Of a stretch of 64,000 nucleotides of DNA, positions 17,636 through 26,584 are shown piece after piece. The position numbers and the translations under genes are program-made. The stretch spans positions 248,001 through 312,000 of the forward strand of contig NZ_AP027142.1 of the NCBI RefSeq assembly GCF_027925385.1, in the 5' to 3' direction. The notes beneath the pieces were generated by a model. That model searched no databases and was not told where the DNA came from. It saw only the letters and a list, made by a program, of their open reading frames with translations. This DNA comes from Methylocystis iwaonis (lineage in GTDB: Bacteria > Pseudomonadota > Alphaproteobacteria > Rhizobiales > Beijerinckiaceae). Positions within the stretch are counted from its first letter, which is position 1, and every line of letters begins with the position of its first letter.

Positions 17636-18667
17636 CTACATCCTAAAATCCTCGCCGAGATATATTCGGCGCACATCGGGATTAGCCACGATCTCTTCAG
17701 GTCGCCCTTCGGTCAGCACATGGCCGTTGTAGATAATGTAGGCGCGATCGGTCAGGCCCAGCGTTTCGCGCACGCTATGGTCGGTGATGAGCACCCCGAT
17801 GCCGCGCGCCTTGAGATGGCGCACAAGATCCTGAATGCCGCCGACTGCGATCGGGTCGATGCCGGCAAAAGGCTCGTCGAGCAGCATGAAAGACGGATGC
17901 CCGGCGAGCGCGCGGGCGATCTCACAGCGCCGGCGTTCGCCGCCGGAAAGCGCAACCGCCGGCGTATGCCGCATGCGGGTGAGGCGGAATTCGTCGAGCA
18001 GGCCTTCGAGTTCGTCCTTGCGCTTCTTCTCGTCTGGCTGGGTGATCTCGAGGACGGCAAGGATGTTGTCCTCGACGGAAAGCCCACGAAAAACAGACGT
18101 TTCCTGCGGCAGATAGCCGATTCCGAGGCGCGCGCGCCGATACATGGGCAAGGGCGTCACGTCATATCCGTCGAGCGACACCACGCCCTTATCGGGCTTC
18201 ACCAGCCCGGTGATCATATAGAAGACGGTCGTCTTGCCCGCGCCATTGGGGCCGAGCAGGCCAACGGCCTCGCCGCGCGCGACGTGAAGGCTCACATCCT
18301 CGACCACGCGGCGGGATTTATAGGCCTTGGCGAGATTATGGACAGAGAGAAGCCCCTGTCCGTCATAGCCGGGATCTTCGAGATAAGACCCGGCGGTGAA
18401 GGCGCTTGGGTCACCACTCGGATCGGCGGATTTGGGCTGCGCCCAGACGCGGGCGTCCTCAGGAAAGGCGCCTAAATTTTCAGCAGCATCTTCGCCGCGC
18501 CAGTCGGCCTCGGCCAGATCGTCCTTCTTATGGGAAGGAGTCGTCTTGCCGAGACGCGCCTGGAGCGCGCCGATTGGCCCGGTCAGAGACTGGGCGGCGG
18601 CGCGCAGGCGCGTCGCAAGGCCGGCGAATCTAGTCAAGGGCGTCCGTCGAGAACTGGGAAGAGGCAA
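17636..18667 (-). CDS. lptB: LPS export ABC transporter ATPase LptB with N-terminal extension
   Basis: Powers extraction of lipopolysaccharide from the inner membrane with LptFG. The ABC core (about 105-343) has Walker A GPNGAGKTT, signature LSGGERRRCEIA, Walker B FMLLDEPFAGID and the switch His in TDHS. The first 105 residues are an Ala/Arg then acidic, probably disordered extension not found in most LptB proteins (about 240 residues). The TTG start at 18667 is tentative. The usual lptC-lptA neighbours are absent here. Confidence 0.93.
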   Translation of the reverse strand: MPLPSSRRTPLTRFAGLATRLRAAAQSLTGPIGALQARLGKTTPSHKKDDLAEADWRGEDAAENLGAFPEDARVWAQPKSADPSGDPSAFTAGSYLEDPGYDGQGLLSVHNLAKAYKSRRVVEDVSLHVARGEAVGLLGPNGAGKTTVFYMITGLVKPDKGVVSLDGYDVTPLPMYRRARLGIGYLPQETSVFRGLSVEDNILAVLEITQPDEKKRKDELEGLLDEFRLTRMRHTPAVALSGGERRRCEIARALAGHPSFMLLDEPFAGIDPIAVGGIQDLVRHLKARGIGVLITDHSVRETLGLTDRAYIIYNGHVLTEGRPEEIVANPDVRRIYLGEDFRM

Positions 18668-18781
18668 TTGCGGCCCCCGGCGGCGCCTGCTCTTCCGGTC
18701 AGGCGTCGTCCCCCGCGTTCCTAACTCAGGCGCGGCTGCGCCGCTAGATGGTTCTGCGCCGCGCTTCCGTTGCGGGCCATT

Positions 18782-19387
18782 CTAAGCCCAGGGGCGAGAC
18801 TGCCCGGCCGCCTTCTCGAAAGCGTCGATCTTATCGGCCTTTTGAAGCGTCAGCCCGATGTCGTCGAGGCCATTCAGCAGGCAATGCTTGCGGAAGGGGT
18901 CGATGTCGAATTTCACGACGCCGCCGTCGGGACCGCGAATCTCCTGGGCTTCGAGGTCGATGGTCAGCGTGGCGTTGGCACCGCGCGCCGCGTCGTCGAA
19001 CAGCTTGTCGAGCTCGGCCTGAGAGACCTTGATCGGCAGAATGCCGTTCTTGAAACAGTTATTGTAGAAAATATCGGCGAAGCTCGTCGAGATGATGCAA
19101 CGCAGGCCGAAGTCGAGCAGCGCCCAGGGGGCGTGCTCGCGCGAAGAGCCGCAACCGAAATTATCGCCCGCGATCAGGATCGTCGCCTGGCGATAGGCGG
19201 GCTGGTTCAGCACGAAATCGGGGTTCTCGGACCCGTCCTCGCCATAGCGCATCTCGGAAAAGAGACCCTTGCCGAGGCCCGTCCGCGCGATGGTTTTGAG
19301 ATACTGCTTGGGGATGATCATATCCGTGTCGACGTTCATGATCGGCAGCGGCGCGGCGACCCCGGTGAGCGTAGTGAACTTTTCCAT
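18782..19387 (-). CDS. leuD: 3-isopropylmalate dehydratase small subunit
   Basis: The swivel subunit of isopropylmalate isomerase in leucine synthesis; it pairs with the Fe-S large subunit LeuC, which is not in the window. The 201-residue protein has the typical start [20 protein letters not shown], and [17 protein letters not shown]. The ATG at 19387 gives the exact family length. Confidence 0.96.
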   Translation of the reverse strand: MEKFTTLTGVAAPLPIMNVDTDMIIPKQYLKTIARTGLGKGLFSEMRYGEDGSENPDFVLNQPAYRQATILIAGDNFGCGSSREHAPWALLDFGLRCIISTSFADIFYNNCFKNGILPIKVSQAELDKLFDDAARGANATLTIDLEAQEIRGPDGGVVKFDIDPFRKHCLLNGLDDIGLTLQKADKIDAFEKAAGQSRPWA

Positions 19388-19558
19388 GTCCTGCCTGGCG
19401 CGTTTAAGAGTTGACGCGCCCTTTAGCAAATTGCCCGCACAAGCGCAAAGCGGCGGAAGGCTTCTCGCCAGTTTCAGTTCGAGAAGCGGGCGCGGAGGCT
19501 CGCAGGCGCGCCGGCCTTTCTGATATGATCTGCAAAACGGCGCGATTTCGGGCAGGCG

Positions 19559-20194
19559 ATGATTCCAGGAAATTGGCTCGTCGAGGCAATCGGCTATCTC
19601 GCTGCGGCGGCGAATGTCTTCGTCTTCGTATCGAATACGATGATCCCGCTGCGCATTGCGGCGATCCTCGCCAATGCGCTTTTCGCCGCCTATTTTTTTC
19701 TCAAGGGCTATTACCCGCTGTTCGCGCTCAACGCCTTCATGGCGCCGATCAACATCTTCCGCCTGCGGCAGATGCAAAGGCTCATCCGCGACATGCGGTC
19801 GGCGACCAGCGCGGCGAGCGGGGGCGAATTCGATTACGAATGGCTGCGCCCCTACATGAAGCATCTCGCGCTGCCCGATGGCCTCACGCTGTATCGCAAG
19901 GGCGATCTCTCCGAGGAGGCCTATATCCTCGTGCGTGGCCGGATATTGCTGCGCGAGCTCGGCGTCACGCTCGAGCCGGGGGCGTTTTTCGGGGAGATGG
20001 GGCTCTTCACCGATGAGAACCGCCGCACGGCGACGGCCGTCGCCGTCAGCGAGGTCGCGCTCCTGAGCGTGCGCTATGACGAATTGTTGGAGCTTGCGGC
20101 GCAAAATCCGCAATTCGGCTTCTATCTCATGAAGCTGATGATGAAGCGCATGCAGCATAATGTGGAGCTGGCGCGGTCTTGTAGCGACGCTTGA
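19559..20194 (+). CDS. Membrane protein with cyclic nucleotide-binding domain (Popeye-like layout)
   Basis: A 211-residue protein. Residues 1-75 hold about three hydrophobic segments ([51 protein letters not shown]). Residues 95-205 form a cNMP-binding beta-roll with the phosphate-binding cassette [20 protein letters not shown]. The order matches animal Popeye proteins and their bacterial relatives. It probably senses cAMP or a related ligand at the inner membrane; no DNA-binding domain is present. Divergent from leuD. Confidence 0.8.
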   Translation: MIPGNWLVEAIGYLAAAANVFVFVSNTMIPLRIAAILANALFAAYFFLKGYYPLFALNAFMAPINIFRLRQMQRLIRDMRSATSAASGGEFDYEWLRPYMKHLALPDGLTLYRKGDLSEEAYILVRGRILLRELGVTLEPGAFFGEMGLFTDENRRTATAVAVSEVALLSVRYDELLELAAQNPQFGFYLMKLMMKRMQHNVELARSCSDA

Positions 20195-20215
20195 CCCGCG
20201 GCGGCGTACAGCCAA

Positions 20216-20239
20216 ACGGCCGGCGTCGAGACCGGCCGT
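20216..20239 (+). terminator. Hairpin after the cNMP-binding gene
   Basis: ACGGCCGG / CCGGCCGT with an eight-base loop, 22 bases after the stop. There is no clear T-run, so it is a possible factor-assisted terminator or mRNA end stabiliser. Confidence 0.45.
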
Positions 20240-20266
20240 GAGACCGCAAACAATGTTGTGTTGACG

Positions 20267-20390
20267 CCCCTCGTGCTTCGAGACGCCTGCTGTGCAGGCT
20301 CCTCAGCATGAGGGGCTTCTGCGTCTAATACCAAACACTTAGGCCTCATCCTGAGGAGCGAGCGAAGCTCGCGTCTCGAAGGACGAGGCC
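20267..20390. repeat. Palindromic intergenic repeat (CCTCGTGCTTCGAGACGC family)
   Basis: Two inverted halves, starting CCCCTCGTGCTTCGAGACGC and ending GCGTCTCGAAGGACGAGGCC, each carrying its own small hairpin (CTCAGCATGAGG and CCTGAGGAGCGAGCG). It lies between convergent genes. This resembles widespread alphaproteobacterial REP-like units; only one copy is in the window. Confidence 0.8.
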
Positions 20391-20464
20391 GCCTTGGGAG
20401 TTCGCCAACAAACTGACGGCCGGCACCGAGGCCGACCGCTTTCAGAATGTCCCAAGCGCGTCGC

Positions 20465-21085
20465 TTATCGCGTCACCACTACGCGGGTGCCGACCTTCAC
20501 GCGGTCATAAAGGTCTGTGACGTCGTCATTGGTCATGCGAATACAGCCCGAGGACACGGCCTGACCGATCGTCTCCGGCTCGTTGGAGCCGTGGATGCGA
20601 TAGAGCGTGCCCGACAGATACATGGCGCGCGCGCCGAGCGGATTGTTGAGGCCGCCCTCCATGTGGCGCGGCAGATCGGGGCGGCGGCGCAGCATCTGGG
20701 CCGGCGGCGTCCAATCAGGCCATTCGCGCTTGCTGGAAACGTAGCGCACGCCCGACCATTCGAAGCCAGGACGGCCGACGCCCACGCCGTAACGGATCGC
20801 CTGGCCATTGCCGAGCACGTAATAGAGACGGCGCTCGCTCGTGTTGATGATAACCGTGCCGGCGGGATATTTGGCGTCGAGCGCGACGATCTCGCGCGGA
20901 ATGGCGACGGCCTGCGGACGACCATCGGGCCCGGTCGGCGCGGGGGCGGCGGCGGGCGCGCCGCCAAAGAGTTCGGTCAGCGGATCGGTTTCGGCCTGGG
21001 GAGCGGCGCTGCGCGCCTGGCTTTGCGAGAGGAAGGCGCCGGAAGCGGCAAAAATGCAGAGCGATGCTAGGACGAGCCGTCGCAT
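20465..21085 (-). CDS. L,D-transpeptidase (YkuD/ErfK family)
   Basis: A 206-residue exported enzyme that makes 3-3 peptidoglycan crosslinks or attaches proteins to the wall. The signal peptide MRRLVLASLCIFAASGAF is followed by a short Pro/Ala linker and the YkuD domain (85-206) with HGSNEPETIG and the catalytic SSGCIRM motif. The ATG at 21085 has AAGGGA seven bases upstream and gives the clean signal peptide. Confidence 0.95.
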   Translation of the reverse strand: MRRLVLASLCIFAASGAFLSQSQARSAAPQAETDPLTELFGGAPAAAPAPTGPDGRPQAVAIPREIVALDAKYPAGTVIINTSERRLYYVLGNGQAIRYGVGVGRPGFEWSGVRYVSSKREWPDWTPPAQMLRRRPDLPRHMEGGLNNPLGARAMYLSGTLYRIHGSNEPETIGQAVSSGCIRMTNDDVTDLYDRVKVGTRVVVTR

Positions 21086-21331
21086 GAGTATCCCTTGTTC
21101 GATTGCGGCAGAAGACAAAAAGCCCCGCGCCGCCAAGCTAGGCGCGGGAAAGCGATCACCTTGATTAGTCTCGCAGACGCTCGGCCATCGCAAGCGCGAA
21201 GCGCCCCGCCTAGGCGACAGGCGCGCGTTTCCGTGTGGGGAGTGACTCTCGTGCAACAGTATAAGAGCTAGAACGGGAGCATAGCTCCCGCCTGACGCCG
21301 GGGAGGGCGGAACGCGGGCGGGAAGCGCGGA

Positions 21332-21733
21332 TTAGCCCGAGTGGGTCCAGTCTTCGACCGTCAGCCCTTCAACGCGGCGGAACTCTTTTACATTCGCGGA
21401 AACGAGCGTGAGACCCCGCGCCAGCGCCTGCCCGGCGATGAGGAGATCATATGGGCCGATGGGCGTCCCTTCCGCGCGCAACTTCGCGCGAATCTCCCCC
21501 GAGGCGATAGAGTCTTCCAGGTCGAAGGGCAGCACCTCGAACAGCAAGGCTTGCAGCCGGGCGAGATTGGCCTCGACCCGAGCGCTTTTGAAGGCGCCGA
21601 AATAGAGTTCGTGGGTGACGATCGCCGAGATGCAAACGTCTTCCGGCCGGTGCTGGCGCAGCCTTCGCGCGAGCGCCGAGTCCGCCGTCTTCAGGAGGTG
21701 GATGACGGCGTTGGTGTCCAGAAGGTAGCGCAA
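21332..21733 (-). CDS. vapC: PIN-domain ribonuclease toxin, VapC type (second pair)
   Basis: A 133-residue PIN toxin with the canonical acidic residues: LLDTNAVIHLLK at the start, HELYFGA, GPYDLLIAGQA and a C-terminal VSANVKEF. It resembles the VapC/FitB group that cleaves initiator tRNA. It starts with TTG three bases after the antitoxin stop, so translation is coupled. Confidence 0.92.
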   Translation of the reverse strand: MRYLLDTNAVIHLLKTADSALARRLRQHRPEDVCISAIVTHELYFGAFKSARVEANLARLQALLFEVLPFDLEDSIASGEIRAKLRAEGTPIGPYDLLIAGQALARGLTLVSANVKEFRRVEGLTVEDWTHSG

Positions 21734-21736
21734 GGA

Positions 21737-21979
21737 TCAAAATACGCTGTCGAGGTCAGGACGCTCTTGGATGGGCGGCTGCTCGCGGCCCTCTTCCAGA
21801 AAGTCCTCGGAGAGCGTTCCCGCGAGCGTGTCGAGCCAAGTCCAGTCTTTCGGGATTGGCTCGAGAATGATCGTGTCGCCGCGCCGGCGGATTCGCACCT
21901 CATCCGCTTCAATGCGATAGTCTTTCGGAAGCCGCACCGCCTGTGAACGGCCGGACCAGAATAGCTTCGCTTTGTCCAT
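21737..21979 (-). CDS. vapB: VapB antitoxin, AbrB/SpoVT type (second pair)
   Basis: An 80-residue antitoxin with a swapped-hairpin AbrB-type DNA-binding N-terminus (AKLFWSGRSQAVRLPKDYR, DTIILEPI) and an acidic/aromatic C-terminus that would block the toxin. The operator-like repeat lies directly upstream. Confidence 0.92.
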   Translation of the reverse strand: MDKAKLFWSGRSQAVRLPKDYRIEADEVRIRRRGDTIILEPIPKDWTWLDTLAGTLSEDFLEEGREQPPIQERPDLDSVF

Positions 21980-21995
21980 ATGAGCCTCCAGCGCG

Positions 21996-22018
21996 GATAT
22001 ATCCGAAAAAGATATATC
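21996..22018 (-). promoter_or_regulatory. Operator-like double palindrome of the second vapBC pair
   Basis: Two identical 8-base palindromes GATATATC at 21996-22003 and 22011-22018, 15 bases centre to centre, 17 bases upstream of the vapB start. This is the expected layout for cooperative VapBC autorepression and overlaps the likely -10 region. Confidence 0.65.
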
Positions 22019-22039
22019 AACGCGCAGGGAGCATCAAGG

Positions 22040-23212
22040 TCAGCCGACCGCCTCGACCGCCGCCGTCGCCTCCGCATAGGCCCAGTCGAGCCATTGCGTC
22101 AGGATCGCAACGTCGGACGCCTCCACCGTCGCGCCGCACCAGATGCGAAAGCCGGGGGGCGCGTCGCGATAGGCGCCGAAATCATAGCCCGCGCCCTCCG
22201 CCTCGATCATGGCGACCATTTTCTTGGCGAGCGCCGCCTTCTCGGCCTCGCTCTGCGCCGCGCTCTTGTCCGAGAAGATGAGGCAGACGCCGGTGTTGGA
22301 GCGCGTCGCCGGATTCTCGGCGAGATGCTCGATCCAGGGCGTATTCGCCACCCAATCGGCGACGGCCTTGGCGCTGGCGTCGCAGCGGGCGCGCAGCGCC
22401 GGCAGGCCGCCGATCGACTTCGCCCAGCTCAACGTGTCGATATAGTCCTCGGTCGCGAGGAGCGAGGGCGTGTTGATCGTGTCGCCCTCGAAGATGCCCT
22501 CAACCAGCTTGCCGTTGTGGGTCAGGCGGAAAATCTTGGGCATTGGCCAGGCCGGCGTGTAGCTTTCCAGCCGCTCCACGGCGCGCGGCGAGAGGATCAG
22601 CATGCCATGCGCCGCCTCGCCGCCCATCACCTTTTGCCAGCTATAGGTGGTGACGTCGAGCTTGGAGAAGTCGAGGTTCTGCGCGAAGGCGGCGGAGGTC
22701 GCGTCGCAGATCGTCAGCCCCTTGCGGTCGGCCGGGATGAAATCGGCGTTGGGCACGCGCACGCCTGCCGTGGTGCCGTTCCAGGCGAAGACGAAGTCAT
22801 TGTCGAAATTGATCTGCGAGAGATCGGGCAGCTCGCCGAAAGCGGCGGTGAAGGTCCGGGCGTTCGGGAGCTTCAACTGCGTGATGACGTCCGTCACCCA
22901 ATCGGCCGAGAAGCTCTCCCAGGCGGCGACGTCGACGCCGCGCGGGCCCAGGAGCGACCACAGCGCCATCTCCACCGCGCCGGTGTCGGAGGCCGGGACG
23001 ATGCCGATGCGGTAATCGGCGGGAACCTGCAAAACCTCGCGGGTCAGCGCGATGGCCTGCGCGAGCTTGTCCTTGCCGGCCTTGGAGCGATGCGAGCGGC
23101 CGAGCGCCGCGCCTTTAAGGTTCTCGAACGACCAGCCGGGACGCTTGGCGCAGGGGCCGGAGGAAAAACGCGGGTTCGCCGGCTTTTGGCCGGGTTTGGA
23201 CGTCGTAGCCAT
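22040..23212 (-). CDS. serC: Phosphoserine aminotransferase
   Basis: A PLP enzyme converting 3-phosphohydroxypyruvate to phosphoserine, and also acting in PLP synthesis. The 390-residue protein matches the alphaproteobacterial SerC type: [15 protein letters not shown] near the start, [12 protein letters not shown], and the PLP-lysine region [10 protein letters not shown]. serA is not adjacent. The 87 bases upstream show no clear element. Confidence 0.95.
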   Translation of the reverse strand: MATTSKPGQKPANPRFSSGPCAKRPGWSFENLKGAALGRSHRSKAGKDKLAQAIALTREVLQVPADYRIGIVPASDTGAVEMALWSLLGPRGVDVAAWESFSADWVTDVITQLKLPNARTFTAAFGELPDLSQINFDNDFVFAWNGTTAGVRVPNADFIPADRKGLTICDATSAAFAQNLDFSKLDVTTYSWQKVMGGEAAHGMLILSPRAVERLESYTPAWPMPKIFRLTHNGKLVEGIFEGDTINTPSLLATEDYIDTLSWAKSIGGLPALRARCDASAKAVADWVANTPWIEHLAENPATRSNTGVCLIFSDKSAAQSEAEKAALAKKMVAMIEAEGAGYDFGAYRDAPPGFRIWCGATVEASDVAILTQWLDWAYAEATAAVEAVG

Positions 23213-23299
23213 GGGATGTCCTGAGAAAGGCGGGACGAGAAAAGTCCGCCCCGCGCTACGCTTTCGTCACGAAATCGTCAAGACTCCCAGAGGCGCGGA

Positions 23300-23764
23300 T
23301 CAGCCGCGCACGGAGAGCTTGCGATGGGCGTTTTCCAGGCCAGTCAGATAGATATGGCCATATTCCGTCTTCTCATAGGTGACCGTCTCGGCCGGCAGAG
23401 AGATCTTCAGCGACAGAACCTTGAGGGGAAAGCCCGGGGTTGCGGAGATGCTGTCGAATTTGATCTCGGCAGCGCCGGCTCCGGCGGAGAAATCGGCCAC
23501 GACCGCGCCGTCGGCGGAAAACGCACGGGCCCAGCCCGGGGTTCCGACCAACGCCACCGTAACGGGGTTCTCGGCGAAGACGGGGGCCTTGGCGTCGTCG
23601 ACGGCCGGGCTGGCGAAGACATATTCGGCAAGGGCGGCGCTGCGGGTGACCTTATGGTCCGGCGACGGCGGACGGCCGACGGAAAAGACCACAAGCTTGC
23701 CGCCGGCGAGGGCGGCTTCGATTTGTTCGATCGTTGCGCTGGCGTAGGCTTCGGCTAGTCTCAT
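23300..23764 (-). CDS. Hypothetical protein
   Basis: A 154-residue soluble protein without a family I recognise. The start is the ATG at 23764, eight bases after GAGGAG; a GTG nine bases upstream is less likely. The middle (FAENPVTVALVGTPGWARAF) and the end (SLKISLPAETVTYEKTEY) look beta-rich. No signal peptide or membrane segment. It sits alone between serC and a divergent DUF6156-like gene. Confidence 0.6.
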   Translation of the reverse strand: MRLAEAYASATIEQIEAALAGGKLVVFSVGRPPSPDHKVTRSAALAEYVFASPAVDDAKAPVFAENPVTVALVGTPGWARAFSADGAVVADFSAGAGAAEIKFDSISATPGFPLKVLSLKISLPAETVTYEKTEYGHIYLTGLENAHRKLSVRG

Positions 23765-23918
23765 TTCTCGCACTCCTCTTCATGTATTCTGTCGCAGTTG
23801 CGACAATGCAGGCCCGTCGAGGGGCTGCTCGGAGCGCTTTCCGCAAGCGTCGTGCCGGATCGATGTTGGCGCGATTCTTTCTAGGCACATAACGCATAAG
23901 AAAACGGGAGGATCGACA

Positions 23919-24215
23919 ATGTCGCAGGCCAAAGAATATCGCTATTTTCTCACCTATAGCGGCGTGCGCATGCCGCTCAAGCTGGTCGAGCCATTGGCCG
24001 AAAGCGAGCTGGGAAATCGCAATACTTATTTTCGGGTCAGCTATGACGCCTCTGGCCGCATCGCGACCTGCGAGAAGCTGGTCTATGGCGAGGTGGAGCT
24101 TTCCCACCAATATGCCTATCGCGACGACGGCTCGCTCCTGCGCGCGCGCGTCGAGCTGGGAGACGAGGTGACGGAGGTCGATTGCGACGAGAACGGGGCG
24201 CCGGTGCGGGCGTGA
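23919..24215 (+). CDS. Small conserved protein, DUF6156-like
   Basis: A 98-residue acidic protein with YFLTYSGVRMPLKLVEP, NRNTYFRVSYD and KLVYGEVELSHQYAY, a pattern I associate with the DUF6156 family found in many proteobacteria. Function is unknown. GGGAGG seven bases before the ATG supports the start. Seven bases separate it from the convergent glycosyltransferase gene. Confidence 0.75.
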   Translation: MSQAKEYRYFLTYSGVRMPLKLVEPLAESELGNRNTYFRVSYDASGRIATCEKLVYGEVELSHQYAYRDDGSLLRARVELGDEVTEVDCDENGAPVRA

Positions 24216-24222
24216 GGCTGGG

Positions 24223-25248
24223 TTAGACGGCCTTGCTCTCGACCGCGCCGCCCGGGCGGCCCTCCAGCTTTCCATGGACGCGGTAGTGGCTCCACCCGGA
24301 GCGAATGGCGCCATTGTAGACGCCGATGGCGATGTCCGGGTTGTTGTACAGGTAAGACGTCTCGTCGAAAGTCGATGGGACGTCCTCCTCGAGGAGTCGA
24401 TAAGAAAATTTCCTGGCGCGCCGAAAGACAAATCTTAGAACGTCTTTCACGCGCCCCAAAATCAGCCGCGCAAAGGACGGCGCCTCATTGGTAACGATGC
24501 TGTCGAAGACTTTGCCGTAATATTCAAAGCCGTCATTTTCGAACATGATGAGAAAATAAAGCTTTTTCAGCTCGGCTCTTCGAATGGGGTCACGCATCCA
24601 GGCAAGATGCGTTCTTTTCAGCCCGTGGAAATGCACGATATAGGCGAGCGGGTTTGCGCCCCAATAGGTTTTCCAGTGATATTCGATGGGCAGGCGGTCG
24701 ATGCGGCCGACGAAATATTCGTTGAGAACTTCCTGATCGTAATAGGCAGGCCGGCCAAGATTTGCCGCCGCATATTTCATATAGGCGGGATATTCCGCTC
24801 GCATGTTTTTGACGTTGAGCAGCAGAACGCCGGAGCAAATCATGTCCCATTCATTGGGATTATGACCCGGGGCGGCGGCGAGAAAACGCGGTTTCAGGTG
24901 AGATAGACCAACCGCCCGGGTGAAGATCGTGTCGCAGTCGCAGTAGAGGACATAGTCGTCGTCGGTTTCGACGACCGGTATTTCCAGCCGCAGCAGCGCG
25001 CCTTCGGCGACGCCTCTGCGCCATTCGGCCGTCTCCTCGGTCTGCGCGATCTCTTCGGCGACGCTGGATTTTTGTCGGTGTATGGCCGCCTCGCAGCCAG
25101 CCAGCGCCTCTTTCAGGATCGCCGGGTCGCCGTCGAAGAGAATATGCGGCTCCAGCCGGCCGATCTGGCGCGCCGAGCGCACGGCCGCGCGCAAGTGATC
25201 GATATAATGAACGAGGCCGCTTTCATTGATGCAGAAATAAACTTTCAT
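24223..25248 (-). CDS. Glycosyltransferase, GT-A fold (GT8-like)
   Basis: A 341-residue protein beginning MKVYFCINESGLVHYIDHLR. It has the metal-binding YCDCDTIF (D-x-D), then CSGVLLLNVKNM and a His in YIVHFHGLKRTH that fits the GT8 HxGxxKPW-type region. It probably transfers a sugar to a surface polysaccharide or lipid. The C-terminal 80 residues are basic (LRFVFRRARKFSYR) and may touch the membrane. Acceptor and donor cannot be told. Confidence 0.75.
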   Translation of the reverse strand: MKVYFCINESGLVHYIDHLRAAVRSARQIGRLEPHILFDGDPAILKEALAGCEAAIHRQKSSVAEEIAQTEETAEWRRGVAEGALLRLEIPVVETDDDYVLYCDCDTIFTRAVGLSHLKPRFLAAAPGHNPNEWDMICSGVLLLNVKNMRAEYPAYMKYAAANLGRPAYYDQEVLNEYFVGRIDRLPIEYHWKTYWGANPLAYIVHFHGLKRTHLAWMRDPIRRAELKKLYFLIMFENDGFEYYGKVFDSIVTNEAPSFARLILGRVKDVLRFVFRRARKFSYRLLEEDVPSTFDETSYLYNNPDIAIGVYNGAIRSGWSHYRVHGKLEGRPGGAVESKAV

Positions 25249-25341
25249 CAGCGGCGCTATTTCCTTTGATTTCAGTGCCAGTTGTTCTGCGATTTGCAAC
25301 CGCGAATGGGCATCCCGCATCGATTCCGCCCAACAGAATGA

Positions 25342-25770
25342 TTATACGCAGCCGCCAATCGGTTTCTGGCAGATATATCCCTCGTTTTCGCAGTTCTCGA
25401 TTGAACGCTGCCTTGTCGATCCGGTTCCGATAGAGACAGAACCTGATCGGACTCCGATTGTGACGAAGAAGCACCCGTTGTCATATGTGCCGAGAGTGGC
25501 GCATCCGCGCCCACCTCGCTCTTGGCATTGACGGATCGCTTCGGCCGAAGCAGCGCTAGCAGACTGGCCTTCGGCAAACCCAACTGCCGAACGAGCGCGT
25601 CCATTGATATCATTCCATCTCGCAGTCGCGATAGAAATCCACCGATGTCCGCCTGTGAGCTTGATAATTGTCGGCAGTGTCAGTGGCGCTTGTTGAAAAT
25701 CGGCGGCCTGGGATACCATACTCGCAACGCTGAAACAGAGTGTCGCAGCAATTAAGTTTCGGTGTTTCAC
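25342..25770 (-). CDS. Secreted DUF4189 protein
   Basis: A 142-residue exported protein: a signal peptide of about 22 residues, then a DUF4189 domain with alternating small/aromatic strands and Cys residues (RQCQERGGRGCATLG, NCENEGYICQKP). The perfect AGGAGG at 25776-25781 is five bases from a GTG at 25770 but only two from the ATG at 25773, so I choose GTG. Base composition here and to 26060 is lower in GC than the surroundings, suggesting acquisition. Function is unknown. Confidence 0.72.
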   Translation of the reverse strand: MKHRNLIAATLCFSVASMVSQAADFQQAPLTLPTIIKLTGGHRWISIATARWNDINGRARSAVGFAEGQSASAASAEAIRQCQERGGRGCATLGTYDNGCFFVTIGVRSGSVSIGTGSTRQRSIENCENEGYICQKPIGGCV

Positions 25771-25937
25771 CATAACCTCCTTTAGACAAGGGCCAGTAAT
25801 ATTAGTGGAAGAATCATGGCTCGGCTACACTTTAGGGCCCTATATTCGCGGAGGTTCGACGTCGGCTCTCACTTCCAAGATATTCAGAAAGCCTGTTGCG
25901 AGGCGGCTCCCATGCAAGAGCCGGACGATGGTAGGGA

Positions 25938-26039
25938 CTAGCCCTTCTCCAAAACCGCAGCTCGCGCGTTAGCGAGGTCTGCATAGAGACCCCAAAATTG
26001 AGTTGTTATTTCTTGCGAGGCGCCGCCGGCTGTTCGCAC
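25938..26039 (-). other. Possible gene remnant in the 25771-26064 gap
   Basis: The 294-base gap between the DUF4189 gene and bolA has no full gene. A 33-codon minus-strand open frame (GTG at 26039, TAG at 25938) reads with protein-like composition, ending FWGLYADLANARAAVLEKG. It has no ribosome-binding site. I read it as the tail of a decayed gene, but it may be chance. Confidence 0.25.
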
Positions 26040-26064
26040 GCGAGCATCGTAGGATGAAACTCAG

Positions 26065-26376
26065 TTAGGTCGGTTCCCCCGGCGCCTTGGCCGTCACCGC
26101 CAGCGCATGCAGCCCCTCTTTAAGCTCCTGGGCCAGCAGGGCATTTACCATCCGGTGGCGCTCCACCCGGCTCTTGCCCTCGAAGGCGGCGCTCACCACT
26201 TCCACCCGGAAATGGCTCTCATTGCCGTGGCGCTTGTCGCCGCCGTGATGATGGCCGGCGTGGTGATGCGATTCGTCGATAACATTCAAAGCGATCGGCG
26301 CGAGCGCCTCGGTGAGCTTCGACTCGATGCTCGCGGCGACCGGCCCTTTCACGGCGCTTTTACCCTGATCCGCCAT
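26065..26376 (-). CDS. bolA: BolA family protein
   Basis: A 103-residue BolA-type protein that probably works with a monothiol glutaredoxin in Fe-S cluster or iron signalling. The fold motif is HFRVEVVSAAFEGKSRVERHRMVN, followed by the C-terminal helix LHALAVTAKAPGEP. A His-rich insertion SHHHAGHHHGGDKRHGNESH lies at about residues 36-55. It is divergent from the J-domain gene, the conserved arrangement in alphaproteobacteria. Confidence 0.93.
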   Translation of the reverse strand: MADQGKSAVKGPVAASIESKLTEALAPIALNVIDESHHHAGHHHGGDKRHGNESHFRVEVVSAAFEGKSRVERHRMVNALLAQELKEGLHALAVTAKAPGEPT

Positions 26377-26584
26377 ATTCCTTCTCCATGTCTAGAGCTC
26401 GAGAGCGGGTTCCTCGCGGGAGCCTGCTCCGGTCTTTCCATCCGGCGCCGATTCCGTTGCTCGCTCTAGACGCAATCGGAAGAAGCGCCAAGCTCCGGGC
26501 GCCTCTCTTGCAAGATCGGGCGCACAACAAAATTGGCGCGGTTCGCGCTTGCGGCGCCGCCCCGCGCCATCATAATGAAACCCG

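Noticed and set aside
18782..20215. A 477-codon frame joining leuD to an upstream extension
   Set aside because: The extension is antisense to the cNMP-binding gene. Only the last 201 residues are LeuD, with an ideal start at 19387.
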